Shown here in pieces: positions 1-7,873 of a stretch of 64,000 bases of DNA. The notes under the pieces are model-generated. The model did no database searches, had not been told where the DNA came from, and saw only the letters and a program-made list of their open reading frames with translations. This stretch comes from Bacillota bacterium (lineage in GTDB: Bacteria > Bacillota > UBA4882 > UBA8346), in contig JAEVYU010000019.1 in assembly GCA_023392595.1 (NCBI GenBank), positions 1 to 64,000 of the forward strand, given 5' to 3'. Numbering within the stretch: the first letter of the stretch is position 1; the number at the start of each line of letters is the position of its first letter. A program made the position numbers and the translations under genes.

Positions 1-93
1 TGGTATATTCTTTAAACGTTACTTTGTTATTATTTCGTCTTTTCATGCCTCTATTTTACTATATTTCATGCCCTTTTTCGATCCCTCACATGC

Positions 94-122
94 AAAAAAA
101 GAGACTGTCTCTTTTGAGACAG
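94..122 (-). terminator. Rho-independent terminator of the rpoZ operon
   Basis: On the minus strand a CTGTCTC/GAGACAG stem with an AAAA loop is followed after two bases by seven T residues. It lies about 70 bases beyond the rpoZ stop and closes the yicC-to-rpoZ operon. Confidence 0.85.
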
Positions 123-190
123 CCCCAAAATTCAATCCATGGATAAAAACTTTTCACACTATCCGTAAACTCAACTCAATCCGGTTGAAT

Positions 191-394
191 TTATTTGATT
201 CCCACTTTTGTTCTTTCTATCTTAATCTTACCGGAATGAATTTCTCGTAGCGCTGTGGATACCGCTTTATTTGATTTTTCTTCGCTTGATTGTTCTTCTT
301 CGAGAATTTTGCGAGCCCGTTTCGCAGATGCTGTAACTAAAGTATACCGACTATCGACATGTGTTAAAAGTTCATCGAGCGGTGGATAAATCAT
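191..394 (-). CDS. rpoZ: DNA-directed RNA polymerase omega subunit
   Basis: A 67-residue protein of omega-subunit size. Omega binds the beta-prime C-terminus and helps RNA polymerase assembly and stability. The N-terminal pattern MIYPPLDELL, then SRYTLVTASAKRAR and the later KAVSTALREI segment are typical of Bacillota omega proteins. The start is supported by AAGGAGG upstream of the ATG. It is the last gene of the minus-strand block yicC, IHF-like, remA, gmk, rpoZ; gmk-rpoZ adjacency is widely conserved in Bacillota. Confident by sequence and context. Confidence 0.93.
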   Translation of the reverse strand: MIYPPLDELLTHVDSRYTLVTASAKRARKILEEEQSSEEKSNKAVSTALREIHSGKIKIERTKVGIK

Positions 395-463
395 CTTATT
401 CCTCCTTGTGTGGTCATCAAAAACGTATGTGCGTAAAACTATAGTGCAACCTATATGCTTAGA

Positions 464-1075
464 TTATTCGCCACGAAAAATTTTATCCAGAAATCCCTTC
501 TCTTGGCGACTGACTTTCAACCGTTCAGACTGAATAATACATTCAATTTGCCGGCATGTCAAGTCAATTTCTCGATTTACGATAAAATAATCATATTCGG
601 GGACCGCTTGCAGCTCTTTATCGATATTCGTAAGGCGCAGCAAAATTTCCGCTTCCAATTCGGTTTTTCTGCCCATCAAACGCATTTTTAATTCACTCAG
701 CGAAGGTGGAGCCAAAAAAATCAAAATGGCTTCAGGTAATGCTTTTTTTATCTGAGCAGCCCCCTGCACATCGATGTCGAGGACAAGATCCAAACCACCG
801 GTCAGCATTTTTTCAACGTAAGATCTGGGTGTTCCGTAATAATGCCGATAAACTTGAGCCCATTCCAGAAAATCGCCTGCCGCAATACGTTGGGTAAACT
901 CAGAATCTGAAAGAAAAAAATAATTTTTACCGTCAATTTCTCCCTGACGCGGGGTCCGGGTTGTGGCCGAGATTGAGTAATTTAAATTGGGTAGATAATT
1001 AAAAAGATCACTTATAACGGTATTTTTACCCACTCCCGACGGTCCAGAAACTACAATTAACAAACCGCGCGGCAT
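464..1075 (-). CDS. gmk: Guanylate kinase
   Basis: A 203-residue guanylate kinase, the family's usual length, converting GMP and ATP to GDP and ADP in the cytoplasm. The P-loop GPSGVGKNT is at about residues 11-19. The GMP-binding part follows with SATTRTPRQGEIDGKNYFF, and the C-terminal half has the VLDIDVQGA segment. The start MPRGLLIVVSG has AGGAG upstream. It lies 11 bases after remA and 69 bases before rpoZ, so co-transcription is likely. Nothing unusual was seen. Confidence 0.96.
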   Translation of the reverse strand: MPRGLLIVVSGPSGVGKNTVISDLFNYLPNLNYSISATTRTPRQGEIDGKNYFFLSDSEFTQRIAAGDFLEWAQVYRHYYGTPRSYVEKMLTGGLDLVLDIDVQGAAQIKKALPEAILIFLAPPSLSELKMRLMGRKTELEAEILLRLTNIDKELQAVPEYDYFIVNREIDLTCRQIECIIQSERLKVSRQEKGFLDKIFRGE

Positions 1076-1086
1076 AAACGATTCTC

Positions 1087-1353
1087 CTATTCTTCGGGGT
1101 CTATCGATATATCTTTGGAGTTTAAGCGATGAGCGACTGTTTCAGGTTGGACCGCCGAAAGTATTACATGATCGCTATCGGTAATAATAACCGCTCTGGT
1201 ACGTCTGCCATAAGTAGCGTCAATTAACATACCCTTGTCACGGCTTTCTTGAATAATTCTTTTGATGGGTGATGACTCGGGGCTAACAATAGCAATGATG
1301 CGATTGGCGGAAACGATATTTCCAAACCCGATGTTGATTAGTTTAATCTCCAT
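1087..1353 (-). CDS. remA: Extracellular matrix regulator RemA (DUF370)
   Basis: An 88-residue DUF370 protein. In Bacillus subtilis RemA is a DNA-binding activator of biofilm matrix and osmoprotection operons. The start MEIKLINIGFGNIV, the central SPESSPIKRI and the ATYGRRTRAVIITDSDHVILS block are family hallmarks; the YGRRTRA segment carries the DNA-contacting arginines. The yicC-remA-gmk-rpoZ order is common in Bacillota, though here a 104-residue IHF-like gene is inserted between yicC and remA. Direct target genes in this organism are unknown. Confidence 0.93.
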   Translation of the reverse strand: MEIKLINIGFGNIVSANRIIAIVSPESSPIKRIIQESRDKGMLIDATYGRRTRAVIITDSDHVILSAVQPETVAHRLNSKDISIDPEE

Positions 1354-1376
1354 ATTTTTACTTCAGGGCTCCCTTC

Positions 1377-1691
1377 TTAATTACTGCCAAGTCTCTCTAT
1401 TAAAGCTTGTTTTTGGCGGTTTCCGAGGCCCTGAATACGACGGGTCTCATCAATACCGATATCATTCATGATCTTTTTTGTTTTCACTTTGCCGATACGC
1501 GGTAATGATTCTAACAAATAGACTACTCTCATTTTTGCAACCACATCGTCATTAATATTTTCAAGCACTTCTAAGATGTTAGTCTTCCCATTTTTCAGGT
1601 TTTGACGGATTTTTGCTCTTTTGCTCCTCACTTCTTGAGCTTTTTTAAGAGCTTTACGTTTTTCCTCCAGTGATAGTTTCGGTAAAGCCAT
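1377..1691 (-). CDS. Actinobacterial-type integration host factor-like DNA-binding protein
   Basis: A 104-residue basic protein resembling the mIHF family, unrelated to HU/IHF-alpha/beta. The N-terminal half is a charged helix (LSLEEKRKALKKAQEVRSKR). The C-terminal half carries a helix-two-turn-helix-like segment, LESLPRIGKVKTKKIMNDIG, followed by RRIQGLGNRQKQAL. In actinobacteria mIHF sits next to gmk; here it is in the same operon, which supports the call. I place the start at ATG 1691 because AGGAGGTG ends about seven bases upstream. The in-frame GTG at 1700 lies inside that ribosome site. A role in nucleoid architecture is inferred. Confidence 0.87.
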   Translation of the reverse strand: MALPKLSLEEKRKALKKAQEVRSKRAKIRQNLKNGKTNILEVLENINDDVVAKMRVVYLLESLPRIGKVKTKKIMNDIGIDETRRIQGLGNRQKQALIERLGSN

Positions 1692-1703
1692 TAGTTTCAC
1701 CTC

Positions 1704-2582
1704 CTATTCAATGTTTTGAATTTGTTCGCGTATTTTCTCCAGTTCAGCTTTGAAGTTGATCACCAGTTGTGCAATAGTAATATCACTTGCTTTCGAACCG
1801 ACAGTATTGATTTCCCGGTTTAATTCCTGAATCAAAAAATCCATTCGCCGGCCTATCGGTTCAGTAATTTCCAATATTTGGTAAAATTGTTTCAAATGGC
1901 TCTCAATACGGACCAATTCTTCAGTAATGTCGGATTTATCCGCAAAAACGGCAACCTCAAGGGCCAATCGGCCTTGGTCGACCTCAATTCCGTCAGTAAG
2001 TTCCGCTATCCGTTTTGCTAATTTTTCTTGATAAACCGTGACCACTTTAGGGGCTTGTACCAATAATTCTTGACGATAATTTTCGAGAGTGGACAATTTA
2101 TCGTAAATATCCCGGCACAATCCATGCCCTTCTATTTTACGGTTTTCTATTAAAGATTGCAAAGCAATATTTAGAGCCTGCCTTACATTTTCAAACAATT
2201 TTTCCGGGTCGATATCGGGTTGATGATATTCAAGAAGTTCCGGTAATGTAATCATTGTTTTGATGTCAATCTCGCCTTCAATTCCGCAATTCTCTTTCAA
2301 TTCACGGATGACTCTCAAATAAGAACGAAGATACGATTGATTCAATTCCACTTGGTCATTAATGGGAGAGAGTTGCTCGATGATTACCGATATTTCGACT
2401 TTACCCCGTGAAATCTTACCGGAGATCTCACGCCGCAATTTATCTTCTAGAAAGCTGTAGCTTTTGGGGATTTTAAAATATAATTCTAAATAACGGTGAT
2501 TGATTGACTTGAGGTCGATCGTTACATTGAAATCTTCACTGGAAAACGCCCCTCGACCATAACCTGTCATACTTAAAGCCAA
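1704..2582 (-). CDS. yicC: YicC family endoribonuclease-like protein
   Basis: A 292-residue YicC/YloC protein. E. coli YicC is linked to RNA decay and reported as an endoribonuclease. The N-terminus MTGYGRG, the SINHRYLELYFKIP segment, and the C-terminal DFLIQELNREINTVGSKASD and LVINFKAELEKIREQIQN blocks are diagnostic. The first start is TTG at 2582 with AAAGGG about ten bases upstream; an in-frame ATG four codons later has poorer spacing. It heads the housekeeping operon, and its stop is only about 12 bases from the next start. Its promoter must lie in the divergent gap to the HtrA gene. Confidence 0.93.
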   Translation of the reverse strand: MALSMTGYGRGAFSSEDFNVTIDLKSINHRYLELYFKIPKSYSFLEDKLRREISGKISRGKVEISVIIEQLSPINDQVELNQSYLRSYLRVIRELKENCGIEGEIDIKTMITLPELLEYHQPDIDPEKLFENVRQALNIALQSLIENRKIEGHGLCRDIYDKLSTLENYRQELLVQAPKVVTVYQEKLAKRIAELTDGIEVDQGRLALEVAVFADKSDITEELVRIESHLKQFYQILEITEPIGRRMDFLIQELNREINTVGSKASDITIAQLVINFKAELEKIREQIQNIE

Positions 2583-2819
2583 AGTTTTATGTGCCCTTTC
2601 TATATTATTCCCAAATATTTATGGTATTCAAATTGTAGCTATTTGTATTCCACTCTTTGTACCAAATTCCTCCTTTTTTCCAGGAATTTTCCGCACAAAG
2701 CGGGAACTTTTTTAACCGGGTACCGTTAAACCAAGTATTAACAGCGGGCATTTATAAGAACAATATGGATTGGAAAAATAAAAAGCAAATCGATTGCGAT
2801 CCAAACGGAGGTTTTAAGC

Positions 2820-4016
2820 ATGAATCGAAAATATCTTGGTTATTTGGCAATAGCATTAATTTCTTCATTCTTTACAGCGGCGCTTTGTGTGGTTTTGTTG
2901 CCCAAAATGTTTAATCCCAACTATCCAGTCCGGCTGAATTACACAAGTCAAGCCGGGGTTAAAAAAGTTGAATATCTCAACGAACAAGTCGGCGGCAACT
3001 CCATTATTAACGCCCGGCAGAAAGCGGCCCCATCTGTTGTCTACATTGATACCGTGGCAGTGGTAACCGCCACGCCCGACATTCCTGATGAATTTCGCGA
3101 TTTCTTCCCGCCGGGGCTTTTTGGCGGAGGACAACAACAAGTTCGAGGCGCCGGGTCCGGGTTTATCATCCGTCCCGACGGCTACATTTTAACCAACGAA
3201 CACGTCGTCCGCAACGCTCAAAATTTGAAGGTGACTCTCCAAGGCGGCAAAAAGTTCGACGGCCGGGTTATCGGAACCGATCCTCAAACCGATTTGGCCG
3301 TTGTCAAAATTAACGCTAAAAATTTACCTACTGCCGATTTGGGGGATTCCGACAGCTTAGTCCCCGGACAATGGGCGGTAGCCATTGGTAATCCTTATGG
3401 TTTTCATGATACGGTAACTGCCGGAATCATCAGCGCTTTGGGGCGATCAATCGATGATCCCAACAATAGGGGCTACTTGATTCAGACGGATGCAGCAATT
3501 AATCCGGGAAACAGCGGCGGGCCTTTGGTCGATCTTTCCGGAAAAGTTGTCGGCATCAATGAAGCGATCATTGCCAATGCCCAAGGTTTGGGGTTCGCAA
3601 TTCCGGTCAACTTGGCGAAAAAAGTCTCAAAAGAACTGATCGAGAAGGGTAAAGTTCAACGTCCTGCTGCTCCGTGGCTGGGAGTGTCTTTAACGGCGCT
3701 CAATGATCAACTTGCCAATTATTATGGATTAACCAATCTGGAAGGCGCGATCATTCAAGTTTATGCAAACAGCCCCGCCAGTAAGGCCGGCCTTCAAAAC
3801 GGCGATATCATCAAAGAAGTAAACCATATTAAAGTAAAAAGTCCCCAAGATGTCGTCAAAGAAGTAAGTAAGGCGAAGGTTGGCGCGCAAATCGAACTGT
3901 TAATTCTTAGGGATGGCTCGATGCGGGTGATGAAAGTGAAGTTGGAGGCCAAGCCCCAACAATTAGACAGAAATATCAATACCCCTAACCGGAATAGTTT
4001 GCCTTTTAGCCGCTAA
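2820..4016 (+). CDS. HtrA/DegP-type serine protease with PDZ domain
   Basis: A 398-residue membrane-anchored quality-control protease acting outside the cytoplasmic membrane. Residues about 6-27 form an uncleaved signal anchor. The trypsin-like domain has the triad H128 (TNEHVV), D158 (QTDLAVV) and S232 (NPGNSGGPL). One PDZ domain follows at about 285-375, with GAIIQVYANSPASKAGLQNGD. The start follows GGAGG. The gene is divergent from yicC and is followed by an ECF sigma/anti-sigma pair, suggesting an envelope-stress group. A second HtrA paralog is at 30703-31815. Confidence 0.95.
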   Translation: MNRKYLGYLAIALISSFFTAALCVVLLPKMFNPNYPVRLNYTSQAGVKKVEYLNEQVGGNSIINARQKAAPSVVYIDTVAVVTATPDIPDEFRDFFPPGLFGGGQQQVRGAGSGFIIRPDGYILTNEHVVRNAQNLKVTLQGGKKFDGRVIGTDPQTDLAVVKINAKNLPTADLGDSDSLVPGQWAVAIGNPYGFHDTVTAGIISALGRSIDDPNNRGYLIQTDAAINPGNSGGPLVDLSGKVVGINEAIIANAQGLGFAIPVNLAKKVSKELIEKGKVQRPAAPWLGVSLTALNDQLANYYGLTNLEGAIIQVYANSPASKAGLQNGDIIKEVNHIKVKSPQDVVKEVSKAKVGAQIELLILRDGSMRVMKVKLEAKPQQLDRNINTPNRNSLPFSR

Positions 4017-4057
4017 ATTTGGTAAAAACTGTTTATACAAGTTTCATAAACTTTTGG

Positions 4058-4063
4058 TATAAT
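4058..4063 (+). promoter_or_regulatory. Extended -10 promoter of the ECF sigma gene
   Basis: TGGTATAAT (4055-4063) is a perfect extended -10 element 50 bases before the sigma-factor start. No good -35 is visible at 16-18 bases, as expected for extended -10 promoters. It suggests housekeeping-sigma transcription of the sigma/anti-sigma pair. Confidence 0.6.
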
Positions 4064-4112
4064 TAAAATCAATAATATACGAACTTTATTCCTTATGAAA
4101 GAAGGTGGACCG

Positions 4113-4715
4113 ATGTCAAACATTATTGCTGAAGCATTATCCCGAACCCAAGTCGCTCAAGATCGAACCGAAATATTCGAGGGCCTGGTAAGAACTTATG
4201 AAAAACCCTTATTTCAGTTTGCTTTCCGTTTGTGCGGAAATCACCACGAAGCCCAAGATTTGTTGCAGGAGGGTTTCTTCCGGGCTTACAAATCGTTTAA
4301 TAAGTTTGAAGACGGTACCGCTTTTGACCGTTGGCTTTATCAAATCATTCACAACCTGTATATTGACCATTACCGAAAAAAGAAAAACCGGCCGCTGGTT
4401 TCTTCCATCGATGAACCCAGCCCGTATCTGGAAAATGAAAAACCGGTCGAAATTGCCGACTGGACCAGTAATCCTGAACAGGAAGCAGTCCGTTTTGAGT
4501 TAGGAGAGCAAATTCAAGCCGGATTAGCCCAGTTGCCGACAGAATACCGTTCGGCCGTTATCCTCTGTGATATTCAGGGCTTATCCTATGAGGAAATCGC
4601 CCAAATTCTTCGGTGTTCGATTGGGACGGTTCGATCAAGAATACACCGTGGCCGCAAAATATTGCGCCGGGTCTTGCTTCCCTATGTTCAAGGTAAGGAG
4701 GTTAAAGAAAGATGA
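4113..4715 (+). CDS. ECF-family RNA polymerase sigma factor
   Basis: A 200-residue group 4 sigma factor with only regions 2 and 4. Region 2 (about residues 25-90) contains FAFRLCGNHHEAQDLLQEGF and the DRWLYQIIHNLYIDHYRKKK promoter-melting helix. Region 4 (about 135-190) has LPTEYRSAVILCDIQGLSYE followed by an HTH with GTVRSRIHRGRK. The start chosen is ATG 4113, with GAAGGTGG just upstream; the in-frame ATG at 4095 overlaps that ribosome site. Its stop overlaps the anti-sigma start as ATGA, implying translational coupling. The upstream HtrA suggests an envelope-stress role (inference). Confidence 0.93.
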   Translation: MSNIIAEALSRTQVAQDRTEIFEGLVRTYEKPLFQFAFRLCGNHHEAQDLLQEGFFRAYKSFNKFEDGTAFDRWLYQIIHNLYIDHYRKKKNRPLVSSIDEPSPYLENEKPVEIADWTSNPEQEAVRFELGEQIQAGLAQLPTEYRSAVILCDIQGLSYEEIAQILRCSIGTVRSRIHRGRKILRRVLLPYVQGKEVKER

Positions 4716-5170
4716 ATTGTCAACACGCCCAAAATTTAATTTCATCTTTTATTGATCGTGAACTTAGCCCCGAGGAAACTCGGGAATTACGAAAGCACTT
4801 GTTCAGTTGCTGCGAATGTGAAAACGAGTATCAAGAACTGCTTCACATCAAAGAATTTTTGGAAAATGTAATTCAGGAACCTCTTGATTTTGACCCGTTG
4901 AAGAATTTACATTCCCGTTTGGTAAACGAAGAGGATTCCTTCCTCTCGTTTTCGAACCATAGAATATGGATTCGCCGCTTGGGTATTGTCGCAGCTTGCT
5001 TCGTAATCTATTTTGTTACCAGCACCATCCTTTTCCCGGATAACCGGAATGCCATCCCGCAGCTGTCCGTCAATCATTCCCAGTTGAAGAACACCCCGGT
5101 CGCTTGGGATCAAAACATCTCGATTGATCAATCAGTATCTGTTTATCAAGCTTCCCTTGTCTTGCCTTAA
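4712..5170 (+). CDS. Zinc-finger anti-sigma factor, membrane-anchored
   Basis: A 152-residue single-pass membrane protein. The N-terminal ZAS/zf-HC2 domain carries the HxxxCxxC signature (H29, C33, C36) with C3 as a likely fourth ligand. It is predicted to hold the preceding ECF sigma inactive at the membrane. A transmembrane helix is at about 88-108, leaving roughly 45 residues outside. The gene overlaps the sigma gene by four bases. The outer segment has no recognised sensor domain. Release may involve proteolysis; the adjacent HtrA is a candidate player but this is unproven. Confidence 0.9.
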   Translation: MNCQHAQNLISSFIDRELSPEETRELRKHLFSCCECENEYQELLHIKEFLENVIQEPLDFDPLKNLHSRLVNEEDSFLSFSNHRIWIRRLGIVAACFVIYFVTSTILFPDNRNAIPQLSVNHSQLKNTPVAWDQNISIDQSVSVYQASLVLP

Positions 5171-5203
5171 TCCGTTATCTTGGAAACCATACTTAAAATA
5201 AGG

Positions 5204-5249
5204 GGCTATTGTTAATGAACCTTTTAATTCATTGGCAATAGCTTTTTTT
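5204..5249 (+). terminator. Rho-independent terminator after the sigma/anti-sigma pair
   Basis: A long stem pairs GGCTATTGTTAATGAA with TTCATTGGCAATAGC (one mismatch region), followed by seven T residues on the plus strand, 34 bases after the anti-sigma stop. Confidence 0.85.
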
Positions 5250-5343
5250 ACACCAAAAGGGCAAAATTATTGATGCGGTTTTTGTGTTCCAGGGAAGCAA
5301 TCTGCCGGGTCACTACCTCGCCCGGAAGCGCCGCAACTCTTTC

Positions 5344-5368
5344 ATCCTGTAAATCCTGTTCATTCTGT
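5344..5368. repeat. Nine-base-period ATCCTGT repeat
   Basis: Three units (ATCCTGT, ATCCTGT, ATTCTGT) occur at an exact nine-base period between the anti-sigma terminator and lgt. From memory, similar ACAGGAT/ATCCTGT tracts occur between genes in many environmental bacteria. Function unknown. Confidence 0.55.
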
Positions 5369-5396
5369 CTTCATTAACCCTTATTTAAACCTTTTT

Positions 5397-6200
5397 TTAG
5401 GCCCTCGGGGAGAAACCTCTGTGTGTCTCTTGTTTCCTGTGACTCATATATAATAAAAATCCGCCTATTAAAATCATCAAAATGGAGATCCATTGAGATG
5501 GGGTAAGCATTGTTTGAAATAATGCTCCCCGGTCATCTCCTCTAAAAAACTCAATCATAAATCTGAATATACCATACAGAATTAAATAATAAGAAAATGC
5601 ATTTTTTCGAAGCCAGAAGTAAGTAATGAAAAAAATAATCATAAGAAATAATGCTTCGATTAATTGAGTCGGAATTACTTTGACCACGCGCCCATATAGC
5701 TGGTCAGTCAATGATCCTACTGGAAATCGGACTCCTATTATTGAATTTGTCGGTTTTCCAAAACAACATCCGCCGAAGAAACATCCAATTCGACCGAGAA
5801 AATGCGCTATAGCCAAAGAAGGCGCAATATGATTGATATGTATCATCACATTTCTAAAGTTTCCCATGATCATTTTATAACAAATTAGAAACACGAGGGC
5901 TCCACCCAATAATCCGCCGGCAAATGTAATACCGGTGAAAGCCAAAAGATGTGACAGTATATCTTTGATATTGTTATAGTGGACAAATTTATCGAATATT
6001 GCCCCTGAAATAAATCCAAAAACAATGGAAACACAAATAACAACCATTAAATTATCAATTTCTTTTTTGGAAATTCCATTCTTATCGCATTTATATTCGA
6101 ATAGAATGATGCCGGTAATTATCCCTATCGCAATCATTAAATTATACGTTGATATTATGGCAGTGGATCCAAAGACAGTGAACTTAATTACCTGATACAT
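5397..6200 (-). CDS. lgt: Prolipoprotein diacylglyceryl transferase
   Basis: A 267-residue polytopic membrane enzyme that moves diacylglycerol from phosphatidylglycerol to the lipobox cysteine of prolipoproteins. The Lgt signature is HFLGRIGCFFGGCCFG at about residues 133-148, with about seven hydrophobic segments and a conserved late IEFFRGDDRG loop. I place the start at ATG 6200 (MYQVIKF), with GAGGA about eight bases upstream. An in-frame ATG at 6233 lies inside the terminator hairpin of the preceding gene. It seems to be a single gene. The binding proteins in this window mostly lack lipoboxes, so its substrates are elsewhere. Confidence 0.93.
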   Translation of the reverse strand: MYQVIKFTVFGSTAIISTYNLMIAIGIITGIILFEYKCDKNGISKKEIDNLMVVICVSIVFGFISGAIFDKFVHYNNIKDILSHLLAFTGITFAGGLLGGALVFLICYKMIMGNFRNVMIHINHIAPSLAIAHFLGRIGCFFGGCCFGKPTNSIIGVRFPVGSLTDQLYGRVVKVIPTQLIEALFLMIIFFITYFWLRKNAFSYYLILYGIFRFMIEFFRGDDRGALFQTMLTPSQWISILMILIGGFLLYMSHRKQETHRGFSPRA

Positions 6201-6212
6201 ACCGATATCCTC

Positions 6213-6255
6213 AAAAAAGATAAAGAGTCCCATTTCTGCGGCTCTTTATCTTTTT
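6213..6255 (-). terminator. Terminator between the 6262-6636 gene and lgt
   Basis: On the minus strand AAAAAGATAAAGAG pairs with CTCTTTATCTTTTTT around a 14-base loop, ending in a T run. The stem has T/A-rich flanks on both sides, so it may work in both directions. It ends about 13 bases before the chosen lgt start. Confidence 0.8.
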
Positions 6256-6261
6256 GTAAAA

Positions 6262-6636
6262 TTATTCGACTACTTCTTTTTTCTGTACAAAGGCAAAAAT
6301 TGCAGCAAGCAACAATAATATAACTACAATAAATGTTAAAAAGTTAAAAGTTGCTAAGGTAATCGCCGTCAAGACAGTTGCAACGATTAACCCAAGTCCC
6401 GAAACTTTAGGTGATTTTTTAGCTAATATTGCAAAAATAATCCCCAGAATCGCCCCGATTAATCCAATAAACAAAAATGCATTGCCTGCCGCCTGGGTTG
6501 CAGCTTCACTTGAATCGCTTACAGCTGATAATCCTGCAGCACATGCTCCAGAACATACCGCTGCGGGAAGACCCAACACACCACCAATAATACCCAGAAT
6601 CAATGGAACATTCGACGTGCCTCTCTCTTTTGCCAT
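6262..6636 (-). CDS. Small polytopic membrane protein, function unknown
   Basis: A 124-residue protein with four hydrophobic stretches: about 10-36 (glycine/alanine-rich, with two cysteines in VCSGACAAG), 50-70, 78-98 and 100-117. The termini are charged (KKEVVE at the end). The layout resembles DUF4064-like small membrane proteins, but I do not recognise it securely. The start MAKERG has a GGGAGGG ribosome site. It has its own terminator and no obvious operon partner. Nothing in the sequence points to an enzymatic role. Confidence 0.75.
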   Translation of the reverse strand: MAKERGTSNVPLILGIIGGVLGLPAAVCSGACAAGLSAVSDSSEAATQAAGNAFLFIGLIGAILGIIFAILAKKSPKVSGLGLIVATVLTAITLATFNFLTFIVVILLLLAAIFAFVQKKEVVE

Positions 6637-6969
6637 TTTAACCCCTCCCTAGTATTTTTTTATTAAAACAAACGATATAAATTCTATCAGACAAATCCGA
6701 ATCATCCGTCAAAAACAGAGAATAACGTAATTTACAAATACTTGTATGTAATCTTACACTATTATTGAGTGCATTTCAATACAAAATATATATTTATAAT
6801 ATTTAAATTATAATTTTCAATTATTTTATCAGTGTTTTATTTTGAATCTTCAATCTGTGCAATTAAATATTTATTTCCCCACTCCCTGCCTGCAAACGCT
6901 ATCGGCCCGCCAAGCCCAATAAAGGTATAAATAGACTAATCATTTCTTTCCCGAAAGACTTTTCAAATT
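6637..6969. other. AT-rich intergenic region
   Basis: The stretch is strongly AT-rich, particularly 6700-6860. It presumably holds the promoter of the 6262-6636 gene. I see no convincing coding frame, RNA fold or strong promoter consensus. Confidence 0.5.
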
Positions 6970-7012
6970 AAAAAAACGGCTACCGCACATTGACTGTGCA
7001 ACAACCGCTTCC
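6970..7012 (-). terminator. Terminator downstream of the Lrp gene and its remnant
   Basis: On the minus strand GCGGTTGTTGCACA and TGTGCGGTAGCCG form a stem with some mismatches and a GTCAA loop, followed by seven T residues. Confidence 0.7.
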
Positions 7013-7039
7013 TTCCAGAACTATTCCATTGATTACCCT

Positions 7040-7180
7040 TTAATCCAACATCCCCGCTTCCGCCATAGGTTCCAACTGGTCAAGAAAAGTCCGGACATAA
7101 CCATTCTCCATCCCCAGACCCAAAGCGTAATACCGTTTTGGAAAAATATACTGTACCGATGCAAAACTGAAAAACCCGTA
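7040..7180 (-). pseudogene. Coding remnant fused in frame behind the Lrp stop
   Basis: Directly after the Lrp stop codon the same frame stays open for 46 codons to a TAA at 7040. It reads as protein-like: YIFPKRYYALGLGMENGYVR, then TFLDQLEPMAEAGMLD. It has no start or ribosome site of its own. The Lrp protein is already full length at its stop, so this looks like the C-terminus of a second, mostly deleted gene, not a broken Lrp tail. I do not recognise the parent family. A terminator follows at 6970-7012. Confidence 0.45.
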
Positions 7181-7618
7181 TTAGCCCTCGGGAAGCACAC
7201 TCCGGTATGAGACCGGTGAGCACAGAACCACCGAAGTATTGATGGTGCCGTAAGGCACAAAATGGTCCACCAAATTTTTCAGGCTATTCATATCGGCAAC
7301 GGCGGCCTTCAAAAAATAACTGACCGCGCCGGTAACCCGGTGGCATTCCAATATGTCCGGGTGCTTGGCGACCATGGTTTCAAACTCTTCCGGGCCGGTC
7401 CGGATTTGACTGATTTGGATCATTACCAAAATATTGCGGCCGATAGCGGGCAAGGAAATCCGGGCATTAAATCCCTCAATCACCCCTTGATCGCATAAGC
7501 GATGAAACCGTTCGGTTACGCTGGGCCGGCTTAACGATAAGGCTTGCGAAAGTTGACTGATGGTGATTCTGCCATCTTCCTGCAACAGTTTGATCATTTC
7601 AATGTCTATCTTATCCAT
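7181..7618 (-). CDS. Lrp/AsnC family transcriptional regulator
   Basis: A 145-residue feast/famine regulator. The N-terminal winged HTH (about 5-55) has MIKLLQEDGRITISQLSQAL and SRPSVTERFHRLCDQGVIEG. The C-terminal RAM/ACT-like effector domain (about 60-140) includes ECHRVTGAVSYFLKAAV. The length is normal, ending in VVLCSPVSYRSV as many homologs do. The start is ATG 7618 with AAGGGG upstream. It is divergent from the ketopantoate-reductase-like gene at 7874, which it may control (inference). The ligand is unknown but typically an amino acid. Confidence 0.92.
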   Translation of the reverse strand: MDKIDIEMIKLLQEDGRITISQLSQALSLSRPSVTERFHRLCDQGVIEGFNARISLPAIGRNILVMIQISQIRTGPEEFETMVAKHPDILECHRVTGAVSYFLKAAVADMNSLKNLVDHFVPYGTINTSVVLCSPVSYRSVLPEG

Positions 7619-7817
7619 GGGTATTCCCCTTTACAAATTATCGACCTTTCCTAAAAAAATTATTCAAAACGATAATCAAAACTACAATATTAATTCACTT
7701 TGTTATTTTCATTTTTCAAGGGCTATTGTATCATTTATCTGGTAATTACGATAGTTTTTTTAAAATTTCACAGCTGCGATTTTGCCGGATTTTAGCCTCC
7801 TACTTTCGGCTAACAGC

Positions 7818-7838
7818 TAATAACCAATAACTAATAAC
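7818..7838. repeat. Three heptamer units of TAATAAC type
   Basis: TAATAAC, CAATAAC, TAATAAC occur in tandem 36 bases upstream of the 7874 gene. Short and of unknown meaning; possibly a slippage product. Confidence 0.5.
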
Positions 7839-7873
7839 TAAAGTGCCTTACCGGAAGAAAGGGTGGAAAAATC

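Noticed and set aside
2583..2819. Promoters for yicC and the first HtrA gene
   Set aside because: Several weak -35/-10-like pairs exist on both strands but none is clearly better than chance in this AT-rich gap.
7818..7838. Heptamer tandem as a CRISPR or attachment repeat
   Set aside because: Units are only seven bases with no spacers and no mobile genes near.
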